Source: Cytauxzoon felis (taxonomy: Eukaryota; Apicomplexa; Aconoidasida; Piroplasmida; Theileriidae). From it: a stretch of 64,000 nt of DNA. A program made the position numbers and the translations under genes. Where the stretch lies: assembly GCA_020283715.1 (NCBI GenBank), contig JAIQCW010000312.1, forward strand, positions 1-64,000. Reading direction: 5' to 3'. Shown in pieces: positions 21,801 to 31,733 of this stretch (positions are counted from its first letter, which is position 1; each line of letters opens with the position of its first letter). The notes beneath the pieces are model-generated. The model worked only from the letters and a program-made list of their open reading frames with translations. It was not told the origin of the DNA and did no database searches.

Positions 21801-24134
21801 AAATCTGCAAATGCTGAAGTATATGAATACAATAAATTCCATAAAGAAGTTCATTTAATTAATCCCATCAATATTATAATTCATATATAGATCGTTGATA
21901 TCGGTAAATTATCAAGAGAAATATCAATTCTAAATGGAATCACAAACGGAACAGCTGTAGCATCTGTTGGTTCACTCATACTCATCGTAACCTATAACTC
22001 AGCCAAACTCGTACTATCTGGTATGCTTACACCAATATAACTAATAGAATAAACAACTTTCCAACTGAGGTCCTTTCATTGTCTTGCAGACAGCTTTCTC
22101 TATTTACCACCCCCTTCGCTTCCCTGAGATCAGCTACGGGTAATCCACTTGAGGTTACATCACTAACTTCCTGTTCTTCCGGTAGACATCTTCTGTTCCT
22201 ACGGGTAGAATTTTCTGTTATTAGGGGTAGACATTATACCGAGGATGATCTCAGGGAAGCGGAGGGGGAAGTAATTAGAAGAAGCCACCACGGCGAGTGG
22301 AAAGACCTCAGGTGGTGTGTACAATATATTGGTCATCTTTTTCGTGTTGATATAGTATATATAGGTGTAATGCAGATAGGTGATGTTGCATCGATATTGA
22401 TGTATACATTATTGGTTGGTGCGAGTATTCAGAGTATGATAAAATCGTTTAGTGAATCACAGAGATCAATTGGTTCTGCAAATGTTCTTGTAGAATATAT
22501 GAATGATGATCAAATGGAAAATTTAAAAAAAGTTGAAATTGATAAATTAACAGCACCAAGCATTGATTTTAAAAATGTCACATTCACTTATCCATCCAGA
22601 CACTCAAATATCTCACTCAATAATATCAACTTTACACTACCACCCAAGAAAAAACTCGTCATTCTAGGTAAATTTATATAATTCAATATAAAATACATCC
22701 TCTACATTATATCCACCCGAGGTTCAATCACTATCCTCTAATACACGTCTCTTTCCCATTGCATGGAGCTCTTTTAATTAGTTCCCCTCGGATTCCCGTA
22801 GATCATCCTCGGTATGTCAACCCCTAAGAACAGGAATTCTACCCGGAGGAACAGAAAGTATTAACCCGGAAGAACGTATTATAGTCAAGATTGGACCTCA
22901 ACTGGAACCTGGAAGCGATCTACGGGAATCCGAGGGGAACTAATTAAAAGAGCCTCCACGGCTAGTGGAAGGAGAGATGTGGTAGAGAAGAGTTGGATTG
23001 AACCTCATGCGGAGGTGTTTGTTTTTTTATATATATAATTATAGGTCCGACAGGTTGTGGAAAGAGTACGATATTACAGTTAATTTTGGGTTTTTATAAG
23101 CCTACATTTGGTAATGTATATGTGAATGGTATTGATTGTTATGAGAATAATATGAGATCTGCTGTATGTTTATTATATTTAATTAAATAATTTATTAGAT
23201 TGGTTTTGTTGAACAGAGTGGTATATTATTTAATGATACAATACGTTTTAATGTAAAATATTTTAATGATAATGATAATGAAATTGATGATCGTTTATTA
23301 AAAATTTATAAAGATGTAAATTTGGATACATTTATAAATTCACTTGAGAATGGTGATTTAACTAATGTTGGAAGTCGTGGTTCTGCTATTAGTGGTATAA
23401 TAATAAATATTTTATAATTTTATTATACATAATTCAATCAGGTGGACAACGACAAAAAACAGCAATTGCTAGAGGTCTTTATAAAAATTGTAAATTAATT
23501 TTAATGGATGAACCAACATCATCATTAGATCTTAAATCCGAAAATCTCATCATACAAAATCTCAAAGAGGTAATTTCATAATAATTTTATCATTAATACA
23601 TCTCAGATTCTTGAAGATTATACCGCCATCATTACTACACATCGTACCAACATCATCACATTAGCAGACTATATCATGGTATGTCCACAATATCAAACCC
23701 ACAAGATTTTGTATACTCTACCTGAGGTTACAATCACCGTTGGTCTTGCAGACAGCTCTTCTATTTACTTCCCCCTCAAACTCCCAGGGATCGTTCTCGG
23801 GTAGTCCACTTGTGGTTACAATACTACTCTTCATTCCATCTACACTTTCATCACCGCCACGATCTCCGGGAGTGGCTATACTCTTTAGAGATAAGCAAAT
23901 AGAGAAGCATCCACGGCGAGTGGAAAGAGGAGTTGGATTGGACCTCAGGTGGAGTGATAGATGTAACTTCATGTGGAGTAGAGACTATTTTGTTTACTCA
24001 TTGTATGATATTGTTATGAATTGATTGAATAGGTGATGGATGATGGTTGTATATGTCAATTTGGTTTGAAATCGGAAGTATTGAGTGATCCATGTGATTT
24101 ATTGAATAAGATATTGATGAATAAGAAATTATGA
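18840..24134 (+). CDS. ABC half-transporter of mitochondrial (ABCB7/8/10) type
   Basis: Exons that keep phase: 18840-19445, 19488-19674, 21574-21670, 21710-21848, 21891-22020, 22380-22667, 23045-23163, 23199-23394, 23442-23569, 23607-23678, 24033-24134. The membrane domain starts near [17 protein letters not shown] and includes [19 protein letters not shown], the typical first coupling region. The nucleotide-binding domain has Walker [11 protein letters not shown]-loop VEQSG, signature ISGGQRQ, Walker [13 protein letters not shown] and the H-loop TTHR. One ABC domain per chain means it should dimerise. The long polar N-terminus may include an organelle transit peptide. Introns are mostly 35-50 nt, but four are greatly expanded: three hold hairpin elements and one (1.9 kb) holds an element plus a Tpr-like gene. 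Confidence 0.8.
19738..19838 (+). repeat. Left half of a hairpin-cassette element split by a Tpr-like gene
   Basis: TCCATTGCATGGA, CCACTTGAGGTCG, CCACTCGCCGTGG and a complete GCT/AGC left arm ending GCTACGGGT. The spacer and right arm that normally follow directly appear instead at 21350, after the nested gene. Confidence 0.8.
19903..21311 (+). CDS. Tpr-like multi-pass membrane protein nested in ABC intron
   Basis: Two frames, 19903-20328 (141 aa) and 20328-21311 (327 aa), meet at TAATG. Their continuity and shared hydrophobic character suggest one gene interrupted by a single-base frameshift in a T-rich stretch, though an overlapping pair cannot be excluded. Membrane spans are visible at [76 protein letters not shown] and [15 protein letters not shown]. 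The motifs DWSPISML and [14 protein letters not shown] are shared with the block at 7925-11705. It reads in the same direction as the host gene and sits wholly within host intron 2. Tpr family membership is inferred from topology, copy number and genome type. Confidence 0.55.
21345..21500 (+). repeat. Right half of the split hairpin-cassette element
   Basis: It starts at GTTGACTCCTAAGAACAGG, a spacer unit, followed by TTCTACCCGAGGAAC, ACCTCGAGTGG, a reverse GCT/AGC arm, GCTGACGGCAGG and ACCTCAACTGG. Together with 19738-19838 it makes one complete element. Confidence 0.8.
22057..22316 (-). repeat. Hairpin-cassette element in ABC intron, chimeric right arm
   Basis: CCAACTGAGGTCC, CTTGCAGACAGCT, GCT/AGC left arm, spacer units, and a right arm joining half of the GGAT version (CCGAGGATGATC) to half of the GCT/AGC version (TCAGGGAAGCGG). 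It ends CCACCACGGCGAGTGG. Antisense to the host. Confidence 0.85.
22713..23016 (+). repeat. Hairpin-cassette element in ABC intron
   Basis: CCACCCGAGGTT, CCATTGCATGGAGCT, GGAT/ATCC left arm, spacer units (CCCCTAAGAACAGGAATTC, AACCCGGAAGAAC), a right arm combining AGC with ATCC halves, and GCCTCCACGGCTAGTGG. Sense to the host, immediately before the Walker A exon. Confidence 0.85.
23719..23985 (-). repeat. Hairpin-cassette element in ABC intron, AAC/GTT arm
   Basis: CTACCTGAGGT, CTTGCAGACAGCT, an AAC/GTT arm (AACTCCCAGGGATCGTT), the reverse GCCAC/GTGGC arm with CTCTTTAGAG, CATCCACGGCGAGTGG and ACCTCAGGTGG. Antisense to the host. Confidence 0.85.
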
Positions 24135-24616
24135 GATATTTTTTAGAGGGTTTGTAATGATGATACAATCATAATGAAATTATTAGTATTATTGTAAGTT
24201 ATTATTTTAAAGTTTTATTGTGTCTATATTATAGTCTTTTATGCTTGTCAATATTTTTTTTCATGAAATCTGTACTAATTTTAAATGTTGTTGTTAGTGG
24301 TGATAATTGAAATTTGAATTTATAATATCAATTATATAATATGAAAAATGATAATATGTAGTTAATTTATCAATAATAGTTGTATATTATACTTTAATTA
24401 TTTTATTACTAATTCTATATAAAAAATTGTTAAGATTTAATAAACCCCATTTTTACCAGAAAATAGTTGGGTTGTTTTTTTGTTTTAATTCATTATTAAT
24501 TTTATTTTAGAACTATACATTTGTATATTAACTAAGTTCGTATTATTGTTTACTGAATTGTTATTTTGTTTTTACATTTTTGGATTAGATCCATAACTAC
24601 AAGTCATATTTTAAAA
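24135..24616. other. Intergenic AT-rich DNA, no feature seen
   Basis: Non-coding sequence between the ABC gene and the FAINT gene. No element copy and no further exon is visible. It contains the 3' region of one gene and the presumed promoter of the next. Confidence 0.4.
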
Positions 24617-25861
24617 ATGAAGTACTATGTAATCTTATATGTTTTACTGTTCGTAAAACTAGTTTTCGCCAATGATGATCCAGAGGATGCTCCTCCAACA
24701 GATGAAGTAGCGAAAAAAGAACAGACTGCTACTACCTCATATGGTGGATTCGACGATCCATATGCAGCTTTAAGTGACTTGAATGTCCCATCTATTCATG
24801 ATCTTGTAAAAGATATTCCACCAGAATATAAGGCAAGAGTATTGGCTAATGTACCATCTGCACACGAAATCATCGAGACTATCGATCGTGAAGTGGCAGA
24901 AGAAGCACTATTTCCATTGGATGAACCTACAGAAGTTAAAACCGAAGAGAAAGCTAAGCCTACATTACCTTCGGCTGTGGATATAACAATTGATATATTC
25001 TCATTGGATAAATTGGCATTTTATGTCAATAAATCTGATGGTGAAACTACTCATACTACTATTCTCGTTGCTCCTAACCGTGCTGTAAAGGTAAAATCTG
25101 GTAGTATAGTACTATGGAAAGCCGAAAATGATAATGAGCACTGTGTTTTTCTAGATTTGTTTACCAAGGGTGAAAATGAGTTATTAGCATTAACTATAAT
25201 CAATGATCGAACATCTGAAACCAAAGCGCTTTATGGTAAATATGATAAAGAAAACGGATGGACACAGGTTAAATCTCAGTTGTATCATGAATTATGGGAT
25301 CAATTAGGATTTACACTTGATAACACTAACCATACCGTTGATTATTCTGATGAATATCTCAAGTTTCCACCTAAAATTGGTAGAATTAAAGCTAGGAGAG
25401 TAGGAAGGTTCTTAAGATTGAAACCTGTTTTAAATGTTGTTGAATCAGATGAAAATACAAATGTTGCAACTATAGATGGATATTCAGGTTTAAGACTTCA
25501 AATGGATGACGATGAAGATGATGAGAAATCATCTGTCAAAAAAACACATCATCTCGTTGGTGATTTGAATGATTCTACAGTAGTTGAATATACTCCATCT
25601 AGATTACCCAATGCAGGTAGTGTCAAATCTGTATCCGATCTTGATGATCCAGAACCACTTGAAGAAGCTTCAACTAAATCTGAAGCTCAATCATCATGTG
25701 GAGAAGCATCTGAAATGAACTCTGATGAGGAATCAGTAGTTGAAGAAGCTGCACTTAAATCTGATGAACCCTTACCAAATGAGGAGAGCCAAACTAAAGT
25801 AGAGGAAGTATTGCCAGAGGTAAATGAGGAGGTTGATGTTAGTAGAAATGTAGAAGTATAG
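24617..25861 (+). CDS. Secreted FAINT-domain (DUF529) protein
   Basis: I chose the ATG at 24617 because it begins a clear signal peptide (MKYYVILYVLLFVKLVFA, cut probably before NDDPED). A FAINT domain spans about residues 118-250: VDITIDIFSLDKLAFYVN, GETTHTTILVAPNRAVKV, SIVLWKAENDNEHCVFLDLF and the closing YHELWDQLGFTLD. The C-terminal third is acidic and low in complexity. Residues near 300 (KSSVKKTHHLVGDL) are nearly identical to a stretch of the adaptor-like protein at 57000. After the stop, another acidic frame runs to a TGA at 26040; a 20-23 nt intron starting GTAGAAATG near 25840 would join it in phase, so the true C-terminus may be there. Expected role: exported parasite protein, function unknown. 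Confidence 0.8.
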   Translation: MKYYVILYVLLFVKLVFANDDPEDAPPTDEVAKKEQTATTSYGGFDDPYAALSDLNVPSIHDLVKDIPPEYKARVLANVPSAHEIIETIDREVAEEALFPLDEPTEVKTEEKAKPTLPSAVDITIDIFSLDKLAFYVNKSDGETTHTTILVAPNRAVKVKSGSIVLWKAENDNEHCVFLDLFTKGENELLALTIINDRTSETKALYGKYDKENGWTQVKSQLYHELWDQLGFTLDNTNHTVDYSDEYLKFPPKIGRIKARRVGRFLRLKPVLNVVESDENTNVATIDGYSGLRLQMDDDEDDEKSSVKKTHHLVGDLNDSTVVEYTPSRLPNAGSVKSVSDLDDPEPLEEASTKSEAQSSCGEASEMNSDEESVVEEAALKSDEPLPNEESQTKVEEVLPEVNEEVDVSRNVEV

Positions 25862-26276
25862 TAGCCTGGTCTGTTTATGGCTCATCAATCTCCATAAATT
25901 CAACATCGGATGATGATATTGATTTAATATTACGTGAAGAGGAAGAAGAAGATTGTACACGCAATTCTAAGGAAATGGGAACTAATGAATTGGAAGAAAC
26001 TAATTCTGGTGATGAAGGTGAGACAAAAGGTGTTAAGTGACTTTATACTAATAATGATGGATGATAAGTTAAATTTCAAATAATACAACGTATTATAAAG
26101 TCATTTATACATTTAGTACTTGTAAATGTGATGATGTTTATAATAATTATAAATTAATCGCAACGAAAATTATAGAATTTATCAAGAATTAAAAGTAAAA
26201 ACAAAATGTATATATTATAAATTTGGTATATTACCAATTAATTTAATTTAATTATATTATATTATATATATATCAT

Positions 26277-26592
26277 CCACTCGATGTTCAATCCAACTCT
26301 CTACTCCACCTCTTCCACTCCATCCTCTCTTCGTCCTGCAGACAGCTTCCTCTATTTACTTCCCCTCGGATTCCCATAGATCATCCTCGGTATGTCAACC
26401 CCTAAGAACAGGAATTCTACCCGGAGAAACAGAGAATGTCAACCCGGAAGAACAGGCCTTGAATGTACTGATTGGACCTCAGGTGGAGACCTCAAGTGGA
26501 ACCCGAAAGTGATCTACGGGAACTTGAGGGGGAAGTAAACAAAAGAGCTGTCTGCAAGACCAAGAGAGTTGGATTGGACTTTGAGTGGAATT
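26277..26592 (+). repeat. Hairpin-cassette element, intergenic
   Basis: CCACTCGATGT, CCTGCAGACAGCT, GGAT/ATCC left arm, spacer units, ACCTCAGGTGG, then a reverse arm of the AAGT/ACTT version (AAGTGATCTACGGGAACTT), AGCTGTCTGCAAG. It is the main content of the gap 26041-26625. Confidence 0.85.
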
Positions 26593-26625
26593 GTATATAT
26601 TTGATAGAACTTGATGAGTAAGAGA

Positions 26626-27714
26626 TTATGAGATATTTTTTATAAAGTTTGTGATATTGATGATATTACCTGTTTTGACGGAAGAGTTGGTGAATTGTAT
26701 ATTGATATTTAATTGTTCGAGTTTGAAGTTATTAGTATTAATATTATTAAGAAATTTTAAAACATTTGGTTGAGATTTGATAAGATATGATTCATTTTTT
26801 TTATCTTCAATAATTCTTTCAATTTCTAATTCAATAATATCTTTAATTTGTTCTATATCACGACTAATTAATAAATCTATTTTATTACCAACAATAATAA
26901 TTGGTGGACATTTATTTAATATTATTGGATTTAATATTATTTCAATTAATAAATTTGCTGCTAATTTTAATGATTTCTTATCTGATGAATCAACCATACA
27001 TATTATACCATTTGTAATATTCAAATATTTATTCATTTCATGTATTAATCTTAAACTACCCGGTGTATCAATAACTCTATATCTCCTATTATCTAATGTT
27101 ATCATACACTCATTACTACACTGCGATGTCACCGTCAACATAAACTTATCATACAATAAACGTAATAACAACGATGTCTTACCAGAATCAATAGGACCAA
27201 CTATCAATAAAGTCTTATACTTCTCACGCTTATATATACGATTCAATACTATATTTATATATATCATCCACATAATAATATATTATTGTATTCCACTTGA
27301 GGTCTTTCCTGCCGTCAGCTCCTTTATTTACTTCCCCTTCCAGCTCCCATAGATCGCTTCCAGGATCCACTTGAGGTTACATCACTAACTGTCCGTTCTT
27401 CCGGGTTGATATCATTTGTTCCTCCGGGTAGAATTCCTGTTCTTAGGGGTTAACATATTCACGTTATTCCGGGTAGAATTATACCGAGGATGATTTACGG
27501 GAATCCGAGGGGAGGTAAATAGAAGAGGCTCTCTGCAGGAGAACGCGAGGATGTAACCTCAGATGGTATGGTCAATTATTTATTCAGAGGATTGGTGTAA
27601 AAACGTACTTATGAAAGGTATTAGGAATATTAGTATAAGAAGTAGAAGATCGGTTTGTTTGAGTGCGTAGACATTGGTGGAGATATTATTGGCGATCGAG
27701 TTCCCAGATGTCAT
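26626..27714 (-). CDS. SRPRB: Signal recognition particle receptor subunit beta
   Basis: Two exons, 27714-27609 and 27248-26626, join in phase. Exon 1 supplies the N-terminal membrane anchor (DLLLLILIFLIPFI); exon 2 supplies the small GTPase domain: G1 VGPIDSGKTSLL, G3 DTPGSLR (SR-beta proteins have a DxPGH/DTPG form), and G4 VGNKIDLL. SR-beta anchors the SRP receptor alpha subunit to the ER membrane for co-translational targeting. Length of about 240 residues is usual for the family. The single intron (27608-27249) is filled by a hairpin element. The start codon overlaps the last 29 bases of the upstream gene on the same strand in another frame. Confidence 0.75.
27291..27570 (-). repeat. Hairpin-cassette element in SRPRB intron
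   Basis: CCACTTGAGGTC, CCTGCCGTCAGCT, AGC/GCT arm, CCACTTGAGGTT, four spacer units, a reverse GGAT/ATCC arm, GCTCTCTGCAGG and ACCTCAGATGG. Sense to the host. Confidence 0.85.
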
Positions 27715-28958
27715 TTTTAAGTTTTAATTTAGCTTTAGTATCACTATCTATAAATGATATAGAAATTTCTTTAGGGGTAAATTCTATTAAATCACTATCC
27801 TCTTTAGATCCCCAATAATTCCTCCAAACAATTTTATCATCCAATACTTTTACACTACCCGTAATTAATACATACGACTCCCTAAAGAAATTGCTAAAAT
27901 CAAAACACAAATTTAAATTATCATCTGCACCTTCGCCACGATCTCTGGGAGTGGCTTTACTCTTTAGAGATAGGTAATTAGAAGATGCCTCCACGCCGAG
28001 TGGAAGACGATGATTGCCAAGTCATTCCACTCGCCGTGGAGGCTTCTTTTATTTATTTCCCCCTATGGGTATAAATGTCCTCCCAGAGATCGGACTGCAT
28101 TTATGCATAGACATACCTTCCTACACTATGAAATAATAATGTAACTTCACTTCCAGATTTAATTAAACTAGAACCCTTAACTACATTAAAAAAAATACGC
28201 TTTAACTCCTCACTCTTGTCAATATCTGTAAATTGAATGTAATAAATTCTAAAATGAGTACAAAGTTACATCTAAGGACCTCAACCTGAGGTTACAACCA
28301 ACTCTCTTCGTCCTGCCGTCAGCTCCTTTATTTAGCTCCCCCTCCGCTTCACGTAGATCAGCTACGGGTTCCACTCGAGGTCCAGTCACTATACTTCCGC
28401 CACGATCTCCGGGAGTGGCATTACCGTTTACGGGGAGGTAATTGGAAGAGCTGACGGCAGGATGGACCTCAGGTGGAACGTCAGGACGAAGGTAGTTGGA
28501 TTAGTTATGAAAGTTTATAGTACATACCTAATGATTTTAGTAAATCTTGTATATCTTTGGCGTTATTGATATCGGAGTGTTTTCCGATGATAGGTTTGAT
28601 ATATGTTGAGTTTAGAGTGGTTATATTATTAATACAATAGCAATAAGAGTCATTTATAACATTCCAGATATGTTTAATAATATTTTGTACGTCATTTAAA
28701 GGTACAGAGTATAATAATTGTTTGTTATCTTCTAATCTTTTATAAAAATAAGCTAATCCGGAAATAATTATAGTATGTATTGCTAAAAATTTTAAAAATG
28801 GTCTTAATCTTTTAATATTTTCCTTTTGGAAATTATTATCATCTAATTTTATAACTTGTTGACTATTAGTATTCTATAAATCATTATTGAAATATAATAA
28901 GAAAAAAAATTACCTTTAATATATTACTACTGAAACAACGTATAAATTTATAATACAT
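27686..28958 (-). CDS. Unknown protein, possible FMN split-barrel fold, N-terminal membrane anchor
   Basis: Exons 28958-28914, 28873-28528, 28225-28117 and 27893-27686 join in phase to give about 235 residues. The basic start MYYKFIRCFSSNILK and the span FLKFLAIHTIIISGLAYFY suggest insertion into a mitochondrial membrane. The C-terminal part, with SEVTLLFHS, NFFRESYVLITGSVKVLDD and YWGSKEDSDLIEFTP, reads like the second half of pyridoxamine-phosphate-oxidase-type flavin barrels (stress protein 26 style). I am not sure of that family. Two of three introns hold hairpin elements; the other is 40 nt. Confidence 0.45.
27938..28100 (-). repeat. Hairpin-cassette element in intron, inverted order and decayed
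   Basis: The reverse GCCAC/GTGGC arm comes first, then the two end cassettes CCACGCCGAGTGG and CCACTCGCCGTGGAGGC back to back, then an arm start TTTATTTATTTCCCCC that breaks down. This is the outside-out arrangement of two neighbouring copies or a rearranged one. Confidence 0.65.
28287..28500 (-). repeat. Hairpin-cassette element in intron (CCGT/ACGG version)
   Basis: CAACCTGAGGTT, CCTGCCGTCAGCT, GCT/AGC arm, CCACTCGAGGTCC, the reverse GCCAC/GTGGC arm with CCGTTTACGG, GCTGACGGCAGG and ACCTCAGGTGG. Sense to the host. Confidence 0.85.
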
Positions 28959-29054
28959 GTTTTTATTTAATATAAATTTCTTAAGTCACAAGTCATTATC
29001 AACATTATATTGACATAGTTTATGTCAACCCACAAATTTAAAATATATTAAATT

Positions 29055-30528
29055 TTATATATCTGCGATATTATTCATATAATAATCTTGACGTTTCAAA
29101 TTCCTATCAGCTTGAGCCTATAATAATCACATATTTCATATATCTAAATAATACCTTGAACCAACGTTGTTCATATCCATTCCCACGTATAACTCCATCC
29201 CATCTATACCCAGGCTCTATGGAAAAACGATTAGGTACAGCAGCAAAACGACATTTTGGACGATTATCATCCTCTTTTAATTCTAAATATATAATTATTA
29301 ATTTCATTTATATAAACGTCTTATACTCCAAATTTCATCTACATGAACAAACATCAAACCTAGCCTTCCACTCGCCGTGGAGCCTCTTCCAATTACTTCC
29401 CCTCGAATTCCCGGAGATCATCCTCGGTATTTGTTAACCCGGAAGAACGTAATGTTCAACCCCTAAGAACAGGAGTTCTACCCGGAGGAACAGACCTCCA
29501 CTCGAGGTTACAACCTTATCTTCCACTAGCCATTCCACCTGAGGTCGTCCTGCCGTCAGCTCTTCCAATTACCTATCTCTAAAGAGTATAGCCACTCCCG
29601 GAGATCGTGGCGGAAGTGTAGTGATTGGACCTAGGGTGGAGACCTCAAGTGGAGAAACCGAAAGTGATCTACGGGAGCTGGAGGGGGAAGTAAATAGAAG
29701 AGGCCACCACGGCGAGTGGAAGATAAGGTTGTAACCTCAGGTGGAAAATATAGTGATTGGATATCAGGTGAAGAGGAATGGGTATTTCACAACATACTAT
29801 TCGTGTTATTTAATGGATCTTGCCAGCGTTGTCTTTCTTGTAATTCTTTATCGTAATCTTCGGTTATGTCGTATCTGCTGAATGGTTCTGCTGCTATCTT
29901 CTCCTCTCGTTTTCTTTTTTCTTCTTCATCTTCCTTTTGTACAAGTCCCTTCCCCCAAACGAGTTCCTGAATGTGTAGTTGCAGGATTAGAATAAAGATT
30001 TACTAACCTGTTTCGGTACATCTTTAGTTTTCTTGGTACTCTTTACATCCTTCTAGAGGTATAAATGAAAATGAAATTTATAAAATTGTTGTTCAAACCT
30101 GATGTAACAATAACCATTGTTGCTTTGTTATTCTTTTACCACTTTTATCACGATATACTACATCGTCATCATCTCTATATGAATTTTAATTTATACAAGA
30201 CTTATTTCAATATCAACTCACATTACAGTCCTCCTTGGAGGTGATGGAGATGGTGATCTCTTGACTTCCTCTGTCTTATACTTCTTGTAATCTAAAGGAA
30301 AAGAATTATTATCATTCATTAAAAAAGTCCACTTGAACTTACAACTTTTTAAAAATTCTTCACGATTTACAATGACCGGTTGGTAATCATCACCTGAATC
30401 TTCACGTCCAAAGTCATCATGTAATAAATCCTCATGAAAATCATCATCAGAATCTCTAGCAACATATTTCAAGTCATCATCTACATCATCTAAAACGGTA
30501 ACATTTTTTTTAGTACTCTTTGTCTTCA
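29055..30528 (-). CDS. BUD13: Pre-mRNA-splicing factor BUD13/CWC26
   Basis: BUD13 is a subunit of the RES complex that stabilises the activated spliceosome. I read six exons: an acidic N-terminal exon ending in PSPSPPRR; one with [16 protein letters not shown]; a basic exon ([15 protein letters not shown]); one with [15 protein letters not shown]; then [20 protein letters not shown] followed by [20 protein letters not shown]; and a short last exon ending [37 protein letters not shown] is the family's diagnostic C-terminal motif. Junctions keep phase. The intron before the diagnostic exon is about 520 nt because of element insertion; the others are 35-60 nt. A start at 30538 adds three residues. 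Confidence 0.85.
29368..29780 (+). repeat. Two adjoining hairpin-cassette elements in BUD13 intron
   Basis: The first has CCACTCGCCGTGG, an ATT/ATC-type arm (GAATTCCCGGAGATCATCC) and NPEEQ-sense spacers, ending CCACTCGAGGT. The second has CCACCTGAGGTCG, CCTGCCGTCAGCT, a GCCAC/GTGGC arm, and a right arm that combines AGT with GCT halves, ending CCACCACGGCGAGTGG, ACCTCAGGTGG. Both are antisense to the host. Confidence 0.85.
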
Positions 30529-30622
30529 TAATTAACATGTAATGATTACACATTCAAATTACACTCCATAGGGTTAAAATAATATTTTAATGAATAAATA
30601 TAAAATAATAAATTAAAGTATT

Positions 30623-31657
30623 TCATCGCCTCTTCTCAGCTTCTTGAGGCAACATTGATGGATATAAACCATCAGGAACATATGTTGTCGTATCCTCTTC
30701 AGGCCCCGGTTCTTTCAGCTTATTCAGAATCTTCAAAGCTACAGGGTCATTTACACCCCTAAATCTATCTCTAATGTTCTGTTTAGATAAATTCTTATCA
30801 TGTTCATCCATCTCATGAGAATAAGGACACTCTTCACCACGATTACATGCCCCCTTCAACCAAAATGTACAAACACGAGGCTTATTCCTGCGATAATACG
30901 GAGCAGTTCTTGCCAACTTCTCCAACATAGGATTCTTTATACCCTTTTGAATCTCTACCGTTCCATTCTCAATTTTATTCAATTGATAATTTAAATTTAT
31001 ACTCGCCGAAGCCAAATCCACACCACTCTTCACAAATTCATCACGAACCTATAAATAAGTATAACAAACAAAAGTATTAAACAATATGTATTACACTAGA
31101 GGTCCAATCCAACTCATCTTCCACTAGCCGTTCCACTCGAAGTCCAATCCAACTCTCCTTTCCACTTCCACCTATTTTCGTCCTGCAGACAGCTCTTCCA
31201 ATTACCTATCTCTAAAGAGTAGAGCCACTCCCAGAGATCGTGGCGATGATGAAGGTGTAGATTGGACCTCAGGCGGAAGAAGGCTCTATGCATAGTGGAA
31301 AAGTAGAGGATGTAATGATACAGTGGACAACAACTCGATCACTTTTTTTCTCGGGATAACGCTTACCTGAACAGGAAGACCATATTCAAGATCGAATAGG
31401 CATGTTTGGCATACATTTTTTACTTTTGAGCAATTTTGACAGATGATTGTTTGTTTATATCGTGCTTTGGGTCCAGGTTTCCATCTGAACATCGTAAAAG
31501 GTCGATCACAGATTTTACATTCTTTAGCTGATGATTGTTTGAGCATACGAATTAATGGATTTGGACCTAGGCATGTTTCACAAAGCGTGGGAAATTCTGA
31601 TGATTCAGATGTTTGCTTCCGTACATCTTTATGTATACCAAACCCACTAGTATCCAT
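30623..31657 (-). CDS. RBM22: Spliceosomal RBM22/SLT11-like protein lacking the RRM
   Basis: RBM22 contacts U6 snRNA and the intron in the active spliceosome. Exon 1 (31657-31367) contains the family N-terminus: [37 protein letters not shown] and [20 protein letters not shown] with the zinc-binding Cys pairs. Exon 2 (31048-30623) contains the linker and one CCCH finger [21 protein letters not shown]. The protein stops at about 238 residues (human about 420), just after [16 protein letters not shown], where the RNA-recognition motif would begin, so the RRM is absent. I see no RRM exon downstream. The intron is 318 nt because of an element. Confidence 0.8.
31094..31305 (+). repeat. Hairpin-cassette element in RBM22 intron
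   Basis: CACTAGAGGTCC, CCACTCGAAGTCC, CCTGCAGACAGCT, one GCCAC/GTGGC arm, ACCTCAGGCGG and GCTCTATGCATAGTGG. The right arm is missing. Antisense to the host. Confidence 0.8.
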
Positions 31658-31733
31658 CAGATTTATTTCTAAAAAAAATTATTTTACATTTGTAATTAAT
31701 TATATATTTACAGAAAAAATTAATATTTTAAAA

